From Fodinibacter sp963811825 (GTDB lineage Bacteria; Actinomycetota; Actinomycetes; Actinomycetales; Dermatophilaceae): DNA of 64,000 nucleotides. This document shows positions 1-8,363 of this stretch, piece after piece. The stretch lies in NCBI GenBank assembly GCA_963811825.1, contig CAWESS010000030.1, positions 66,661 to 130,660 of the forward strand. Direction: 5' to 3'. The translations under genes were made by a program, and so were the position numbers. The notes under the pieces are model-generated. The model saw only the letters and a list, made by a program, of their open reading frames with translations, was not told the DNA's origin and made no database searches. How positions within the stretch are numbered: the stretch's first letter is position 1; each line of letters opens with the position of its first letter.

Positions 1-118
1 GCAGGTCGGTGATCTGCTTCACCGTGAGTCCGCGGTACTCCGTGAGGACGGCGGCGTTCGAACTCTTGAACTTGTCAGAGAGCTCGGCGATGGCCGCTGC
101 CTTGTCGGCACGAGACAT
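1..118 (-). CDS. rplJ: 50S ribosomal protein L10 (N-terminal part, runs off the window)
   Basis: Only the first 39 codons are in the window. They read MSRADKAAAIAELSDKFKSS and continue into TEYRGLTVKQITDL, which is the N-terminal helix and the conserved YRGLTV strand of L10, the protein that anchors the L7/L12 stalk on 23S rRNA. The ATG at 118 is preceded by a strong AGGAGG ribosome binding site about 7 bases upstream. It lies behind a structured leader typical of autoregulated rplJ-rplL operons. Confidence 0.95.
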   Translation of the reverse strand, partial: MSRADKAAAIAELSDKFKSSNAAVLTEYRGLTVKQITDL

Positions 119-165
119 GGGCGCCTCCTTCCGTCGTGTGGACCTCCGGGCGAGGGGCCCGACAC

Positions 166-345
166 GAGAAAGAGCCCCGGCGCAGGGCACGGGGCTCAGG
201 AGGCACGACGCGAAGCGAGCTCCACGGCATCCGAATCTGATCTTCGTTACCTGCGCTGGTTGCCCGCTCTCGGCGGAACCTTCGGTCTCGTGCGGGTGCA
301 CGCGACAACCGGCGGTCTTTGGTCAAGCCCAAGGGTACGGGGGCC
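166..345 (-). promoter_or_regulatory. rplJ (L10) autoregulatory leader, probable
   Basis: The transcript upstream of rplJ contains the AAAGACCGCCGGT segment and a downstream GTAACGAAG kink-turn-like stretch, both resembling the bacterial L10 leader, where the L10(L12)n complex binds its own mRNA and represses rplJ-rplL. The leader ends in a GC hairpin (172–197) followed by TTTCTC just before the ribosome binding site. Assignment rests on motif resemblance and position. A covariance-model search with the Rfam L10 leader would confirm it. Confidence 0.6.
172..197 (-). terminator. Hairpin with short U-run in the rplJ leader (possible attenuator)
   Basis: An 8-bp perfect stem GAGCCCCG/CGGGGCTC closes a 10-base loop and is followed on the minus strand by TTTCTC. 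It sits about 50 bases before the rplJ start, so it would act inside the leader rather than at the end of a gene. It could be an attenuator or simply part of the L10-binding fold. Confidence 0.5.
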
Positions 346-371
346 ACCGCCCCTCACCAAATCGGATGCCG

Positions 372-934
372 TCAGGCGGTCACCGCAGCGTCCGGGAGCT
401 CAGCAGCCTTGCTCCGGACGAGCAGGCCCAGGATGAGGTAGACGATGCCCCAGGCCACGGCGATGACCCCGAGCAGGAAGGTGACTCCGACCGCGGCCCG
501 GCCGGGGTTGGCGATGAAGATCCAGCCCAGGGCGATGTCGAGCAGGGCGCCGAGGACCAGCAGCCAGCGCGGCGCGGACTGCGCCGCGGTGAGCGCGCCG
601 ACGAGCTCGAAGGCGCCTCGGACGAGCAGCCAGATGCCGAGCACCCAGGTCAGCGCAGCGGCGGCCATGCCGGGTCGGGTGAAGGCGAGGAACGCCACGA
701 TGAGGGCGACGGCGGCCATGCCGAGGAAGAGCATCCGCTGACCTCGACCGATGCCGTCGGTGAACGCGCTGGCGGCCAGGCCGATGCCGTCGACGAGCGC
801 CCACACCCCCCAGAGCACGACGACCACCACGATGGTCTGCTCAGGCCAGGCGATGGCCACGATGCCGAACACGATGCCGATGAGGCCACGCAGCATCAGC
901 ATTTCCACGACGTGGTGAGGACGTCCTTCTCCAC
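372..934 (-). CDS. HdeD/DUF308-family membrane protein (one frame break near its start)
   Basis: About 187 residues with six hydrophobic helices, including TIVVVVVLWGVWALVDGIGL and ALTWVLGIWLLVRGAFELVG. This is the repeated two-helix unit of the HdeD family of small integral membrane proteins; its role in actinobacteria is not established. The frame read from the ATG at 908 starts too late: family members begin with a segment like VEKDVLTTSW, found here in another frame from a GTG at 934 with a good GGAGGT site 6 bases upstream. One missing A near 907 would join the two. It follows the AI-2E-family gene with no gap. Confidence 0.8.
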
Positions 935-938
935 AGCG

Positions 939-2071
939 CTACCTCCGGGGTTCGGGTGGTGAGGCCACCTGAGGTGGCTCGGATCTCGGCCTCGGACTCG
1001 GGTTCGGGCATCGGGTTCGGGGTCGGGGTTCGGCTCGCCGGACAGCAGCGGCCCCAGCCACCGTGCGCCGGGGTCCACGTCGACGAAGAGCGCCTTGAGC
1101 AGGAGGGTCATGGGCAGGGCGAGGATCGCCCCCAGCGGGCCGAGCACCCACGCCCAGAAGACGAGCGAGATGAAGGTCAGGGTGGTCGTGAGTCCCAGCG
1201 CATCCGCCTGGTACTTCGGCTGGATGATCGACTGGATCACGAAGTTGATCACGGAGTACAGCAGGATGACCGCGAGCATGAGGCCGGGGCCGCCCTCGAG
1301 CAGGCCGATGATCGCCGGCGGGATGACCCCGATGACGAACCCGATGTTGGGGATGAAGTTCGTGACGAAGGCCAGGACGCCCCACACGAAGGCACCCGGG
1401 ATGCCGAGCAGTGCCAGGACGACCGAGTCGATGGCCGCGACGATCAGGCCGAAGACCGCCGAGACCGTGAGGTAGGTGCGGGTGCCCTTGGCGAACGCCG
1501 TGAGCGCGTCGACGAAGCTCGGCCGCTCACCGCGGGCCGCGAAGAGGTTGCGCGGGAACTTCCCGGAATCGAAGCCGATGAACAGGACGAGGGTGGCGAT
1601 GAAGACGAGGCTGCCGAGCAGACCCACGATGTTGGCGGCCAGTCCTGTGAGCACGCCCGCGATCCGGCCCAGGTCCAGGCCCGCGACCATCGCCCCGACC
1701 TGCTCCTCCTGCAGGCCGAGGCTCCTGAGGGAGGAACCGAGATCGTTGGCGAAGTCGTCCATCTCGGTCGTGTACTGCGGGATGAGGCTCGCGAGCTTGG
1801 CGCCCGACAGGGCGACGGAAGCCACGAGGGCGACGAGGATGGCGTAGACGAGCAGGATCGTCACGAGGATCCCGGCCCACGCCGGCCCACCGCGGCGCTC
1901 CACCATTCCTCGCACGGGTGACACCGTGACGACGAGGACGACCCCGAGCGCCGCCGGCGCGATGAGCCAGGCGGCCTCGCGCATCCCGGCCACCGCGATG
2001 ACCGCCCCGGCCACGCCGAGCAGGATCAGCAGGGGGCGCGGGATGACGGGTGCGCCATGCGTCGACTCCAT
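939..2071 (-). CDS. AI-2E transporter-family permease (apparent frame break near C-terminus)
   Basis: About 375 residues beginning MESTHGAPVIPRPLL, with the family layout of about eight membrane segments around a soluble central domain. The conserved block FVTNFIPNIGFVIGVIPPAI is followed by SVINFVIQSIIQPK and GPLGAILALPMTLLLKAL. Family members are oligomeric exporters; some move AI-2, others Na+ or unknown substrates, so no substrate is implied. In a repetitive CCGAAC-rich tract near 1005 the reading frame drifts. One alternative frame ends at a TAG at 939–941 that overlaps the next gene's ribosome binding site, the expected operon spacing. As written, the main frame reads on to 896. Confidence 0.85.
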
Positions 2072-2210
2072 CACCGATCCCGTCCGCTCGCCCGACCGGC
2101 GCCAGTCGGCTGCCGGTGCGGTCAGCGTACTGACCCGTCGATGCGAAGGGGTCCCCCGGGAGGGGTGGGACCGCAGCGTGTCGCGCCCACCGTGTCGACA
2201 GGTGCACGAA

Positions 2211-2248
2211 CGAGAGCCCGCCTCCCCCTGCGGGGTGGCGGGCTCTCG
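2211..2248 (-). terminator. Terminator after rplA
   Basis: A perfect 12-bp stem (CGAGAGCCCGCC at 2211–2222 with GGCGGGCTCTCG at 2237–2248) lies 18 bases past the rplA stop. The U-run is weak, as is common in GC-rich actinobacteria. It separates the nusG–rplK–rplA transcript from the AI-2E-family gene. Confidence 0.75.
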
Positions 2249-2265
2249 ATCGGGCGGGGTGGACG

Positions 2266-2982
2266 TCAGGCGTCCGCGTTCTCCTCGAGGAGGTTGCGGG
2301 TCTTCGTGGCGTCCAGCGGGATGCCGGGGCCCATCGTCGTGGCCATCGTGGCCTTCATGATGAAACGGCCCTTGGACGCGGACGGCTTCAGCCGCAGGAT
2401 CTCCTCGAGCGCGGTCGCGTAGTTCTCGACCAGCGACTTCTCGTCGAAGGAGACCTTGCCGATGATGAAGTGGAGGTTCGCGTGCTTGTCGACGCGGAAC
2501 TCGATCTTGCCGCCCTTGATGTCGGTGACGGCCTTGGCCGTGTCCATCGTGACCGTGCCGGTCTTCGGGTTCGGCATCAGGCCACGCGGGCCGAGCACCT
2601 TGCCCAGACGACCGACCTTGCCCATGAGGTCGGGGGTCGCGACGACGGCGTCGAAGTCGAGCCAGCCCCCGGCCACCTTCTCGAGCAGGTCGTCGGAACC
2701 GACGAAGTCGGCGCCGGCGGCCTTGGCGGCCTCGGCCTTGTCGCCGTTGGCGAAGACGAGGACGCGGGCGGTCTTGCCCGTGCCGTGGGGGAGGTTGACC
2801 GTGCCGCGGACCATCTGGTCGGCCTTGCGGGGGTCGACGCCGAGGCGCATGGCGACCTCGACGGTCTCGTCGTACTTGGCCGACGCGGTGGACTTGGCGA
2901 TGCGGACGGCCTCGATGGGCGTGTACGCGGCGTCGACGTCGATCTTCTCGGCGGCGGCGCGGTAGGACTTGCTGCGCTTCAT
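2266..2982 (-). CDS. rplA: 50S ribosomal protein L1
   Basis: A full-length 238-residue L1. It starts MKRSKSYRAAAEKID, carries the conserved GTVNLPHGTGKTARVLVFA block, the GKVGRLGKVLGPRGLMPNPK signature and the C-terminal GPGIPLDATKTR segment. L1 binds 23S rRNA at the mobile L1 stalk and, in other bacteria, represses the rplK-rplA mRNA. It lies 148 bases after rplK in the usual order. Confidence 0.98.
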   Translation of the reverse strand: MKRSKSYRAAAEKIDVDAAYTPIEAVRIAKSTASAKYDETVEVAMRLGVDPRKADQMVRGTVNLPHGTGKTARVLVFANGDKAEAAKAAGADFVGSDDLLEKVAGGWLDFDAVVATPDLMGKVGRLGKVLGPRGLMPNPKTGTVTMDTAKAVTDIKGGKIEFRVDKHANLHFIIGKVSFDEKSLVENYATALEEILRLKPSASKGRFIMKATMATTMGPGIPLDATKTRNLLEENADA

Positions 2983-3130
2983 GTGCTGCTCCTGATGTGG
3001 TGCGGTGGAGTCGTGGTCGTCGGGCCGGCGCTGGCCCTGCCACTGGTGGGGCGCCGAGGTGGCGCCGCACCGGCATCCGGTCTCGGATGCCGTGGCACCC
3101 GCCCGCGGGCGGGTGCCGGTTCGACCGGGC

Positions 3131-3565
3131 TCAGAGCTCGGTCGTGATGCCCATCTGACGGGCGGTGCCGGCGATGATCTTCATCGCGGCGTCGATGTCG
3201 TTGGCGTTGAGGTCGGGCATCTTGACCTCGGCGATCTCGCGCACCTGGTCCTTGGTGAGCTTGCCGACCTTGACCTTGTGCGGCTCGCCGGCGCCCTTCT
3301 GGACACCCGCGGCCTTCTTGATCAGCTCGGACGCCGGGGGCGTCTTGGTGATGAAGGTGAAGGAACGGTCTTCGTAGACCGTGATGACGACGGGGATGAT
3401 GCTGCCGCGCTGGTGCTCGGTCGCCGCGTTGTACGCCTTGACGAACTCCATGATGTTGACGCCGTGCTGACCGAGCGCGGGGCCGACCGGGGGCGCGGGG
3501 GTCGCGGCGCCGGCCTGGATCTGCAGGTTGATGAACCCGGAGATCTTCTTCTTCTTGGGGGGCAT
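3131..3565 (-). CDS. rplK: 50S ribosomal protein L11
   Basis: 144 residues, the normal length for L11. It begins MPPKKKKISGFINLQIQAGA, followed by the proline-rich PAPPVGPALGQHGVNIMEF 23S-binding segment and C-terminal GTARQMGI. L11 forms the GTPase-associated region with 23S rRNA. The ATG at 3565 has an AAGGA site 5 bases upstream. The same reading frame is open without a stop all the way back into nusG, so the start is set by homology and the ribosome binding site. Confidence 0.97.
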   Translation of the reverse strand: MPPKKKKISGFINLQIQAGAATPAPPVGPALGQHGVNIMEFVKAYNAATEHQRGSIIPVVITVYEDRSFTFITKTPPASELIKKAAGVQKGAGEPHKVKVGKLTKDQVREIAEVKMPDLNANDIDAAMKIIAGTARQMGITTEL

Positions 3566-3691
3566 GTCTGTCCTTGTGGTGGTGGTTTCGGGCCGACGCC
3601 GTGGGCGATGACCCCTTTGCAGCCCCGGACCCCGGGGCAGGGTTCTGCATGTGCAGTTTCGGGGGATTCCGGGGGCGGAGCCCTCCGGAGG

Positions 3692-4527
3692 GTAGAGCTT
3701 GGTGACCTGGCTGAAGGAGAGCTCGACCGGGGTCTCCCGGCCGAAGATGGAGACGAGCACCTTGAGCTTCTGGGTGTCGGGGTTGATCTCGGAGATCGTC
3801 GCGGGCAGCGTCTCGAACGGGCCGTCCATGACGGTCACCGACTCGCCGACCTCGAAGTCGACGACCGTGGCCTCACGACCGGAGCCGGCCGCGGATGCCG
3901 TGCCGCCCGATGCCGCGGCAGCCGCTGCGGCCTCGAGGTCGGCCGGCTTGATCATGCCGTAGACCTCGTCGAAGGTCAGCGGCACGGGCTGGTGCGCGTT
4001 GCCGACGAACCCGGTGACCCCGGGGGTGTGGCGCACGGCGCCCCACGACTCGTCGGTGAGGTCCATGCGGACGACGACGTATCCCGGCATCCGGACCCGG
4101 CGAACCAGCTTGCGCTGACCGCCCTTGATCTCGGTGACCTCCTCCATGGGGACCTGGATCTCGAAGATGTAGTCCTCCATGTTCAAGGAGGTGATGCGGG
4201 TCTCGAGGTTGGCCTTGACGCGGTTCTCGTAGCCGGCGTAGGAGTGCACGACGTACCAGTCGCCGACCTTGCTGCGCAGGTCGTCCTTGAACGCCGCGAC
4301 GGGGTCGACGGCCTCGAGGAGGTCGCCGTCCTCGTCGGCGGTCGGCGCGGCGTCGGTGTCGGTGTCGGCTCGTCGTCGGTGTCGTCGGCGGTGTCGACCC
4401 CCACGGCGGCGTCCAGCCCCTCGGCGACCGAGTCGGCCTCACGCGAGCCTTCGGTCACGGTGTCGGGCAGCACCTCGGGAGCGTCCTGCGACGCTGCATC
4501 GGGGTTGTCGGTCCACTGGTCGGACAC
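3692..4527 (-). CDS. nusG: Transcription termination/antitermination protein NusG (frame break; no stop before rplK)
   Basis: An acidic N-terminal extension typical of actinobacterial NusG starts at GTG 4527 (MSDQWTDNPDAASQDAPEVL). The NGN domain (WYVVHSYAGYENRVKANLE to GYVVVRMDL and TPGVTGFVG) and the KOW domain (VGESVTVMDGPFETLPATIS, FGRETPVELSFSQVTKL) follow. The extension and the NGN domain are in different frames. One missing G near 4368, within a CGACAC repeat, restores a continuous protein. The KOW domain should end near 3692, but TAC stands where family members stop, and the frame stays open into rplK. NusG couples RNA polymerase to Rho or the ribosome. Confidence 0.9.
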
Positions 4528-4594
4528 GGGTGACCTCTTCCTTGTTCTCGGGATGTCGGGTGGTGCGGTCGTGATGGCGCCTCGCGGCGCGGCG

Positions 4595-4861
4595 TCAGGA
4601 GCCGAACACCAGCCCGACGAGCTTGGCGAAACCCAGGTCCATGGTGGCCACCATGGCCATCATCACCGTGACGAACACGATGACGACGATCGTGTAGTTC
4701 CACAGTTCGGATCGCGTGGGTCGCACGACCTTGCGCAGCTCGTCGAGGATCTGGCTGACGAACAGGCCCAGCGCCTTGATCCACCGGGAAATGGGGTTGC
4801 CACCCGTCTCCTTGCCCTTTGCGGGCTTGGAGGGAGTCCTGGTCTGACCCACGTCAGTCAC
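4595..4861 (-). CDS. secE: Preprotein translocase subunit SecE
   Basis: 88 residues: a charged cytosolic N-terminus, the conserved amphipathic helix LDELRKVVRPTRSELWNYT, and one membrane helix IVVIVFVTVMMAMVATMDL. This is the usual single-span actinobacterial SecE that clamps SecY in the translocon. The GTG start at 4861 has a GAAGAGG site upstream. It lies between tRNA-Trp and nusG, the canonical position. Confidence 0.96.
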   Translation of the reverse strand: MTDVGQTRTPSKPAKGKETGGNPISRWIKALGLFVSQILDELRKVVRPTRSELWNYTIVVIVFVTVMMAMVATMDLGFAKLVGLVFGS

Positions 4862-4965
4862 GGTGCCTCTTCACGTCGTTGCCATGTCGGTTGCCTTGCG
4901 CGCGGCACGACCGCGAAGGCAACCGCTTTCACGGATGCAGTCGTGGACGAACCACACGTGCGACG

Positions 4966-5038
4966 CAGGGCAGGAGGGACTCGAACCCCCAACCGCCGGT
5001 TTTGGAGACCGGAGCTCTACCAATTGAGCCACTGCCCT
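4966..5038 (-). tRNA. tRNA-Trp (CCA)
   Basis: A 73-base cloverleaf with a 7-bp acceptor stem (AGGGCAG/CTGCCCT), a D-loop GGCTCAATTGGTAGAGC, the anticodon loop CTCCAAA reading CCA, and a T-arm with GGTTCGAGTCC. The 3' CCA is not encoded. It sits just upstream of secE, as in other actinobacteria. Confidence 0.97.
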
Positions 5039-5207
5039 ACGAGGATCCCGGTCGGGAGGGGCCCTCGCTCGATGAGACCCTCGCCCCTCGGGCATGCCGA
5101 AGGATGGGTGATCACACCGAACGGCAAGCATACGTGACGGTCCCGGTCGGGCGCGAACTCGCCCGGGTGAGGGGCGCCGCCGAGCCGCGCTCTGCCACGA
5201 TAAGGCG

Positions 5208-6509
5208 GTGAGCACCGACACCGCAGCCGCCGCCACCCCCCTCGCCGAGCGTTCCGCCCAGGAACTGCAGGCCTACCTGGAGGAGCAGCGCACGGCATAC
5301 GCCGCGTTGTGCGAGCGCGGCCTGAGCCTCGACCTCACCCGCGGCAAGCCCAGCCCCGCCCAGCTCGACCTCTCCGACGAGCTCCTGCGCCTGCCGCACG
5401 GAGTCAAGGACGCCGATGGCGTGGACGTGCGCAACTACGGCGGGCTGAACGGTCTGCGCGAGCTGCGCGAGATGTTCGCCGAGCTGCTCTGGGTCGACCC
5501 CGACCAGCTGATCGCCGGCGGCAGCTCGAGCCTGACGATGATGCACGACGTGCTCGTCCAGCACCTGCTCCACGGCGGCGTCGACTCCCCGAGGGCGTGG
5601 AAGGACGAGGAGAAGGTCACCTTCGTGTGCCCCGTCCCCGGCTACGACCGGCACTTCACGATGCTCGCCTCGTACGGCATCGAGATGGTGAGCGTGCCGA
5701 TGCTGGCCGACGGGCCGGACGTCGCGGCCGTGGAGGCCCTCGTGCGCGACGACCCCTCCGTCAAGGGCATGTGGGTCGTTCCGACCTACGCCAACCCGGC
5801 CGGATCGGTCGTCACGCAGGAGGTCGCCAGCCGGCTGGCGTCGATGCCGACCGCCGCCCCCGACTTCAGGATCTTCTGGGACAACGCGTACGCGCTGCAC
5901 CACCTCACCGCGGACGAGGCGAAGTCGGCCGACATCCTCTCCCTCGCGTCGGCGGCCGGCCACCCGCACCGACCGATCATGTTCGCGTCCACGAGCAAGA
6001 TCACGTATGCCGGCGCCGGCGTCGCGTTCCTCGCCGCCTCTCGCGAGAACATCGCCGCGTACCTCGGCCACCAGCAGTTCGCGTCGATCGGGCCGGACAA
6101 GGTCAACCAGCTGCGCCACGTGCAGCTCTTCGGCTCGGCGCAGGGCGTTCGCGACCACATGCTGCGGCACCGAGAGATCCTCGCGCCGAAGTTCGAGGCC
6201 GTGGATGCCGCGCTGACCGCCACCCTCGACGGGCTCGGCATCGCCGAGTGGACCCGGCCCGCCGGTGGCTACTTCGTGAGCCTGGACGTTCCGGACGGTT
6301 GCGCTGCTCGCGTGGTGGCCCTGGCCAAGGCCGCCGGCATCGCCCTCACGCCGGCCGGGGCCTCGTTTCCGCACGGTCTGGACCCGCGCGACCGCAACAT
6401 CCGCCTGGCTCCGTCCTTCCCGCAGCTGACCGAGGTCGAGACGGCGATGGCCGGTGTTGCGACGTGCGTCGCCCTCGCCGCCGCGGAGCAGCTCACCGCC
6501 GTAGGGTGA
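5208..6509 (+). CDS. Aminotransferase class I/II, subgroup Ic aspartate aminotransferase-like
   Basis: 433 residues, PLP-dependent fold type I. The N-terminal LDLTRGKPSPAQLDLS and the NYGGLNGLRELREMFAELL block are characteristic of the actinobacterial subgroup Ic aspartate aminotransferases. The PLP lysine is K264 in FASTSKITYAGAGV, and WDNAYALHHL supplies the PLP-ring contacts. Expected reaction: transfer of the amino group between aspartate and 2-oxoglutarate, though the exact substrate cannot be read from sequence. The GTG start at 5208 lies downstream of the divergent tRNA-Trp. A DUF5709 gene follows 4 bases later. Confidence 0.88.
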   Translation: MSTDTAAAATPLAERSAQELQAYLEEQRTAYAALCERGLSLDLTRGKPSPAQLDLSDELLRLPHGVKDADGVDVRNYGGLNGLRELREMFAELLWVDPDQLIAGGSSSLTMMHDVLVQHLLHGGVDSPRAWKDEEKVTFVCPVPGYDRHFTMLASYGIEMVSVPMLADGPDVAAVEALVRDDPSVKGMWVVPTYANPAGSVVTQEVASRLASMPTAAPDFRIFWDNAYALHHLTADEAKSADILSLASAAGHPHRPIMFASTSKITYAGAGVAFLAASRENIAAYLGHQQFASIGPDKVNQLRHVQLFGSAQGVRDHMLRHREILAPKFEAVDAALTATLDGLGIAEWTRPAGGYFVSLDVPDGCAARVVALAKAAGIALTPAGASFPHGLDPRDRNIRLAPSFPQLTEVETAMAGVATCVALAAAEQLTAVG

Positions 6510-6513
6510 AGTC

Positions 6514-7029
6514 ATGTCGGAGCCCCAGGAGAGCATGACCACCGATCTCGGCGAGTACAGCGTCGACGACGAGGACCAGCTGCAGCCCGAGGACACCTTG
6601 GACGACGACGGCGTCGACGTCCTCGACCGCGGGTACTCGCCCCCCGACACCGACCGAGGCTCGCGTGCCCACGGGGTGACGGCATCCGAACAGCACCGGG
6701 ACGAGACCATCGACGAACGGATCGCCCAGGAGGTACCGGACCCCACGTCGGCCTACGGCGCGCCCGACAACGAGTCGGGGCTGGACGAGATCGGCCGCGT
6801 CGGCGGCGACGACCCCGACAGCATCGCGGCCGAGGACGACTGGCTCGGGGACGGCGAGGTCGGCGACCTGCGGGCCGGGCGGCTCGTGTCACCCGACCGT
6901 GGTCTGGGCGAGGACACCGAGAGCCACCTCATCGGGCAGGACGTCGGCATCGACGGCGCCGCGGCCTCGGCCGAGGAGGCAGCGATGCACGTCATCGAGC
7001 GCCTGCCCGAGGACGACGACGCCGAGTGA
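6514..7029 (+). CDS. DUF5709 family protein
   Basis: 171 residues, very acidic (about a quarter Asp plus Glu), with the family blocks YSVDDEDQLQPEDTL, VLDRGYSPPD, and a C-terminal AEEAAMHVIERLPE. It has no signal peptide, membrane helix or catalytic motif. Such proteins are common in high-GC actinobacteria and have no known function. Its last four bases overlap the adenosine deaminase start (GTGA), implying co-translation. Confidence 0.8.
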   Translation: MSEPQESMTTDLGEYSVDDEDQLQPEDTLDDDGVDVLDRGYSPPDTDRGSRAHGVTASEQHRDETIDERIAQEVPDPTSAYGAPDNESGLDEIGRVGGDDPDSIAAEDDWLGDGEVGDLRAGRLVSPDRGLGEDTESHLIGQDVGIDGAAASAEEAAMHVIERLPEDDDAE

Positions 7030-8072
7030 GCGAAGCGGCCGCTGCGCCACAGCGGTCCGTGACGGACCTGCCCAAGGCCCACCTCCACCTGCACTTCACC
7101 GGCTCGATGCGGGTCACGACGGTGCGCGACCTCGCCGAGCGGCACGGCATCCGGCTTCCTGCGGCCTTGACGCATGACTGGCCGCCGACCTTCGAGGCCG
7201 CCGACGAGCGGGGCTGGTTCCGCTTCCAGCGGCTGTACGACGCGGCTCGGGCCTGCGTGCGCGGCGAGGAGGACATGCGGCGGATCGTGCGCGAGGCCGC
7301 GCTCGACGACGGGGCCGAGGGCTCGCGGTGGCTCGAGCTGCAGATCGACCCGACGTCCTACGCGCCGTTCGTCGGGGGCATCACCCCAGCGCTGGAGATC
7401 GTGCTCGACGAGGCCAGGGCCGTGTCTGCGGAGCCGGGTGCGGCCAAGGTGGCGATCATCGTGGCGGCGAGCCGGATGCGGCATCCGCTGGAGGCGCGCA
7501 CCCTGGCGCGGTTGGCTGCGCGGCATGCCGGGTCGGGGGCCGGCACGGTGATCGGGTTCGGGCTGTCCAACGACGAGCGGCGGGGTGACACGGCGGAGTT
7601 CGCCGCGGCGTTCGGGATCGCCGAGCGGGCGGGGTTGGCGCTGCTGCCCCACGCCGGCGAGCTGCTCGGTGCGCCGGCCGTGGCCGAGACCCTCGACTCG
7701 CTGCGACCGGACCGGCTCGGTCACGGCGTGCGGTGTGTGGAGGACCCCGCCGTGTTGGAGCGGGTCGTGGCCTCGGGGGTGGCGCTCGAGGTGTGCCCCG
7801 GGTCCAACGTCGCGCTCGGGGTCTATGCGGAGGAGGCCGACGTGCCACTGCGCCGCTTGCTGGATGCCGGGGCGACCGTCGCGCTCGGGGCCGACGACCC
7901 GCTGATCTTCGGTTCACGGCTGGCCGAGCAGTACGCGACCGCTCGGGAGGTGCACGGCGTCGACGATGCCGGGCTGGCGGCGTTGGCGCTCGGGTCGCTG
8001 CAGGCGAGCCGGGCGCCCTCGGACCTGGTGGCGGCGGCCAGCCGGGATGTCGACGCCTGGCTGCGTGGGTGA
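7026..8072 (+). CDS. add: Adenosine deaminase family protein
   Basis: 348 residues, TIM-barrel metallohydrolase. Metal-binding HLHLHFTGS is near residue 20, LPHAGE provides the catalytic Glu region, CPGSNVALGVY resembles the conserved CPxSN block, and GADDPLIFGS carries the C-terminal aspartate pair. It converts adenosine to inosine and ammonia in purine salvage. The usual CPLSN is CPGSN here, and members of this branch may act on related 6-aminopurines. The GTG start overlaps the DUF5709 stop by 4 bases. Confidence 0.88.
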   Translation: MSEAAAAPQRSVTDLPKAHLHLHFTGSMRVTTVRDLAERHGIRLPAALTHDWPPTFEAADERGWFRFQRLYDAARACVRGEEDMRRIVREAALDDGAEGSRWLELQIDPTSYAPFVGGITPALEIVLDEARAVSAEPGAAKVAIIVAASRMRHPLEARTLARLAARHAGSGAGTVIGFGLSNDERRGDTAEFAAAFGIAERAGLALLPHAGELLGAPAVAETLDSLRPDRLGHGVRCVEDPAVLERVVASGVALEVCPGSNVALGVYAEEADVPLRRLLDAGATVALGADDPLIFGSRLAEQYATAREVHGVDDAGLAALALGSLQASRAPSDLVAAASRDVDAWLRG

Positions 8073-8131
8073 GTCTCGGGGGCGCGAGGCGCGAGGCGCC
8101 CGGGAGCGCATCTCCGCCGTGCCCGCGGCGA

Positions 8132-8176
8132 TTCCTGTGAGCCCGCCGAGGTGTCTTCCTGAGAGCCCGCCCAGGT
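8132..8176 (+). repeat. 21-bp direct repeat, two copies 24 bp apart
   Basis: TTCCTGTGAGCCCGCCGAGG at 8132 recurs at 8156 as TTCCTGAGAGCCCGCCCAGG, with about two mismatches in 21 bases. It lies in the 291-base gap between add and the HTH gene, directly before the left inverted repeat. The rest of the gap shows no gene. Confidence 0.7.
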
Positions 8177-8184
8177 AACCCGTC

Positions 8185-8219
8185 GGGGGACGTCAGGATG
8201 GTTCACCTGGTGAGCCACC
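8185..8219 (+). repeat. Left 35-bp inverted repeat flanking the HTH gene
   Basis: A 35-base sequence starting GGGGGACGTC and ending TTCACCTGGTGAGCCACC recurs inverted at 9057–9091 with 3 mismatches. Its core GGTTCACC-T-GGTGAGCC is itself a near-perfect 17-bp palindrome, the shape of a dimeric repressor operator. It may be an autoregulatory site of the HTH protein or one end of a small mobile unit. Confidence 0.75.
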
Positions 8220-8363
8220 CTCGGCTGCACACCGCACCGGCGCCCCCGAGCTCGTCGGGATGCCCGGGCGCCCCACGCGTCACGGGCCGTTGTCCACAGG
8301 CACAGGGCGCCGTCGCAGTTCTCAACAGGAGACGGCCTCGGCTGGAGCCGGCATCCGCCCGCC

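Noticed and set aside
9..962. Long plus-strand open frame of 317 codons at the left end
   Set aside because: It is antisense to rplJ's leader and the HdeD-like gene, has Arg/Asp/Gly-rich composition of a shadow frame, and no domain.
4351..4366. Programmed frameshift site in nusG at the CGACAC repeat
   Set aside because: There is no slippery heptamer or stimulatory structure that I can identify, and similar one-base breaks across the window point to sequence error.
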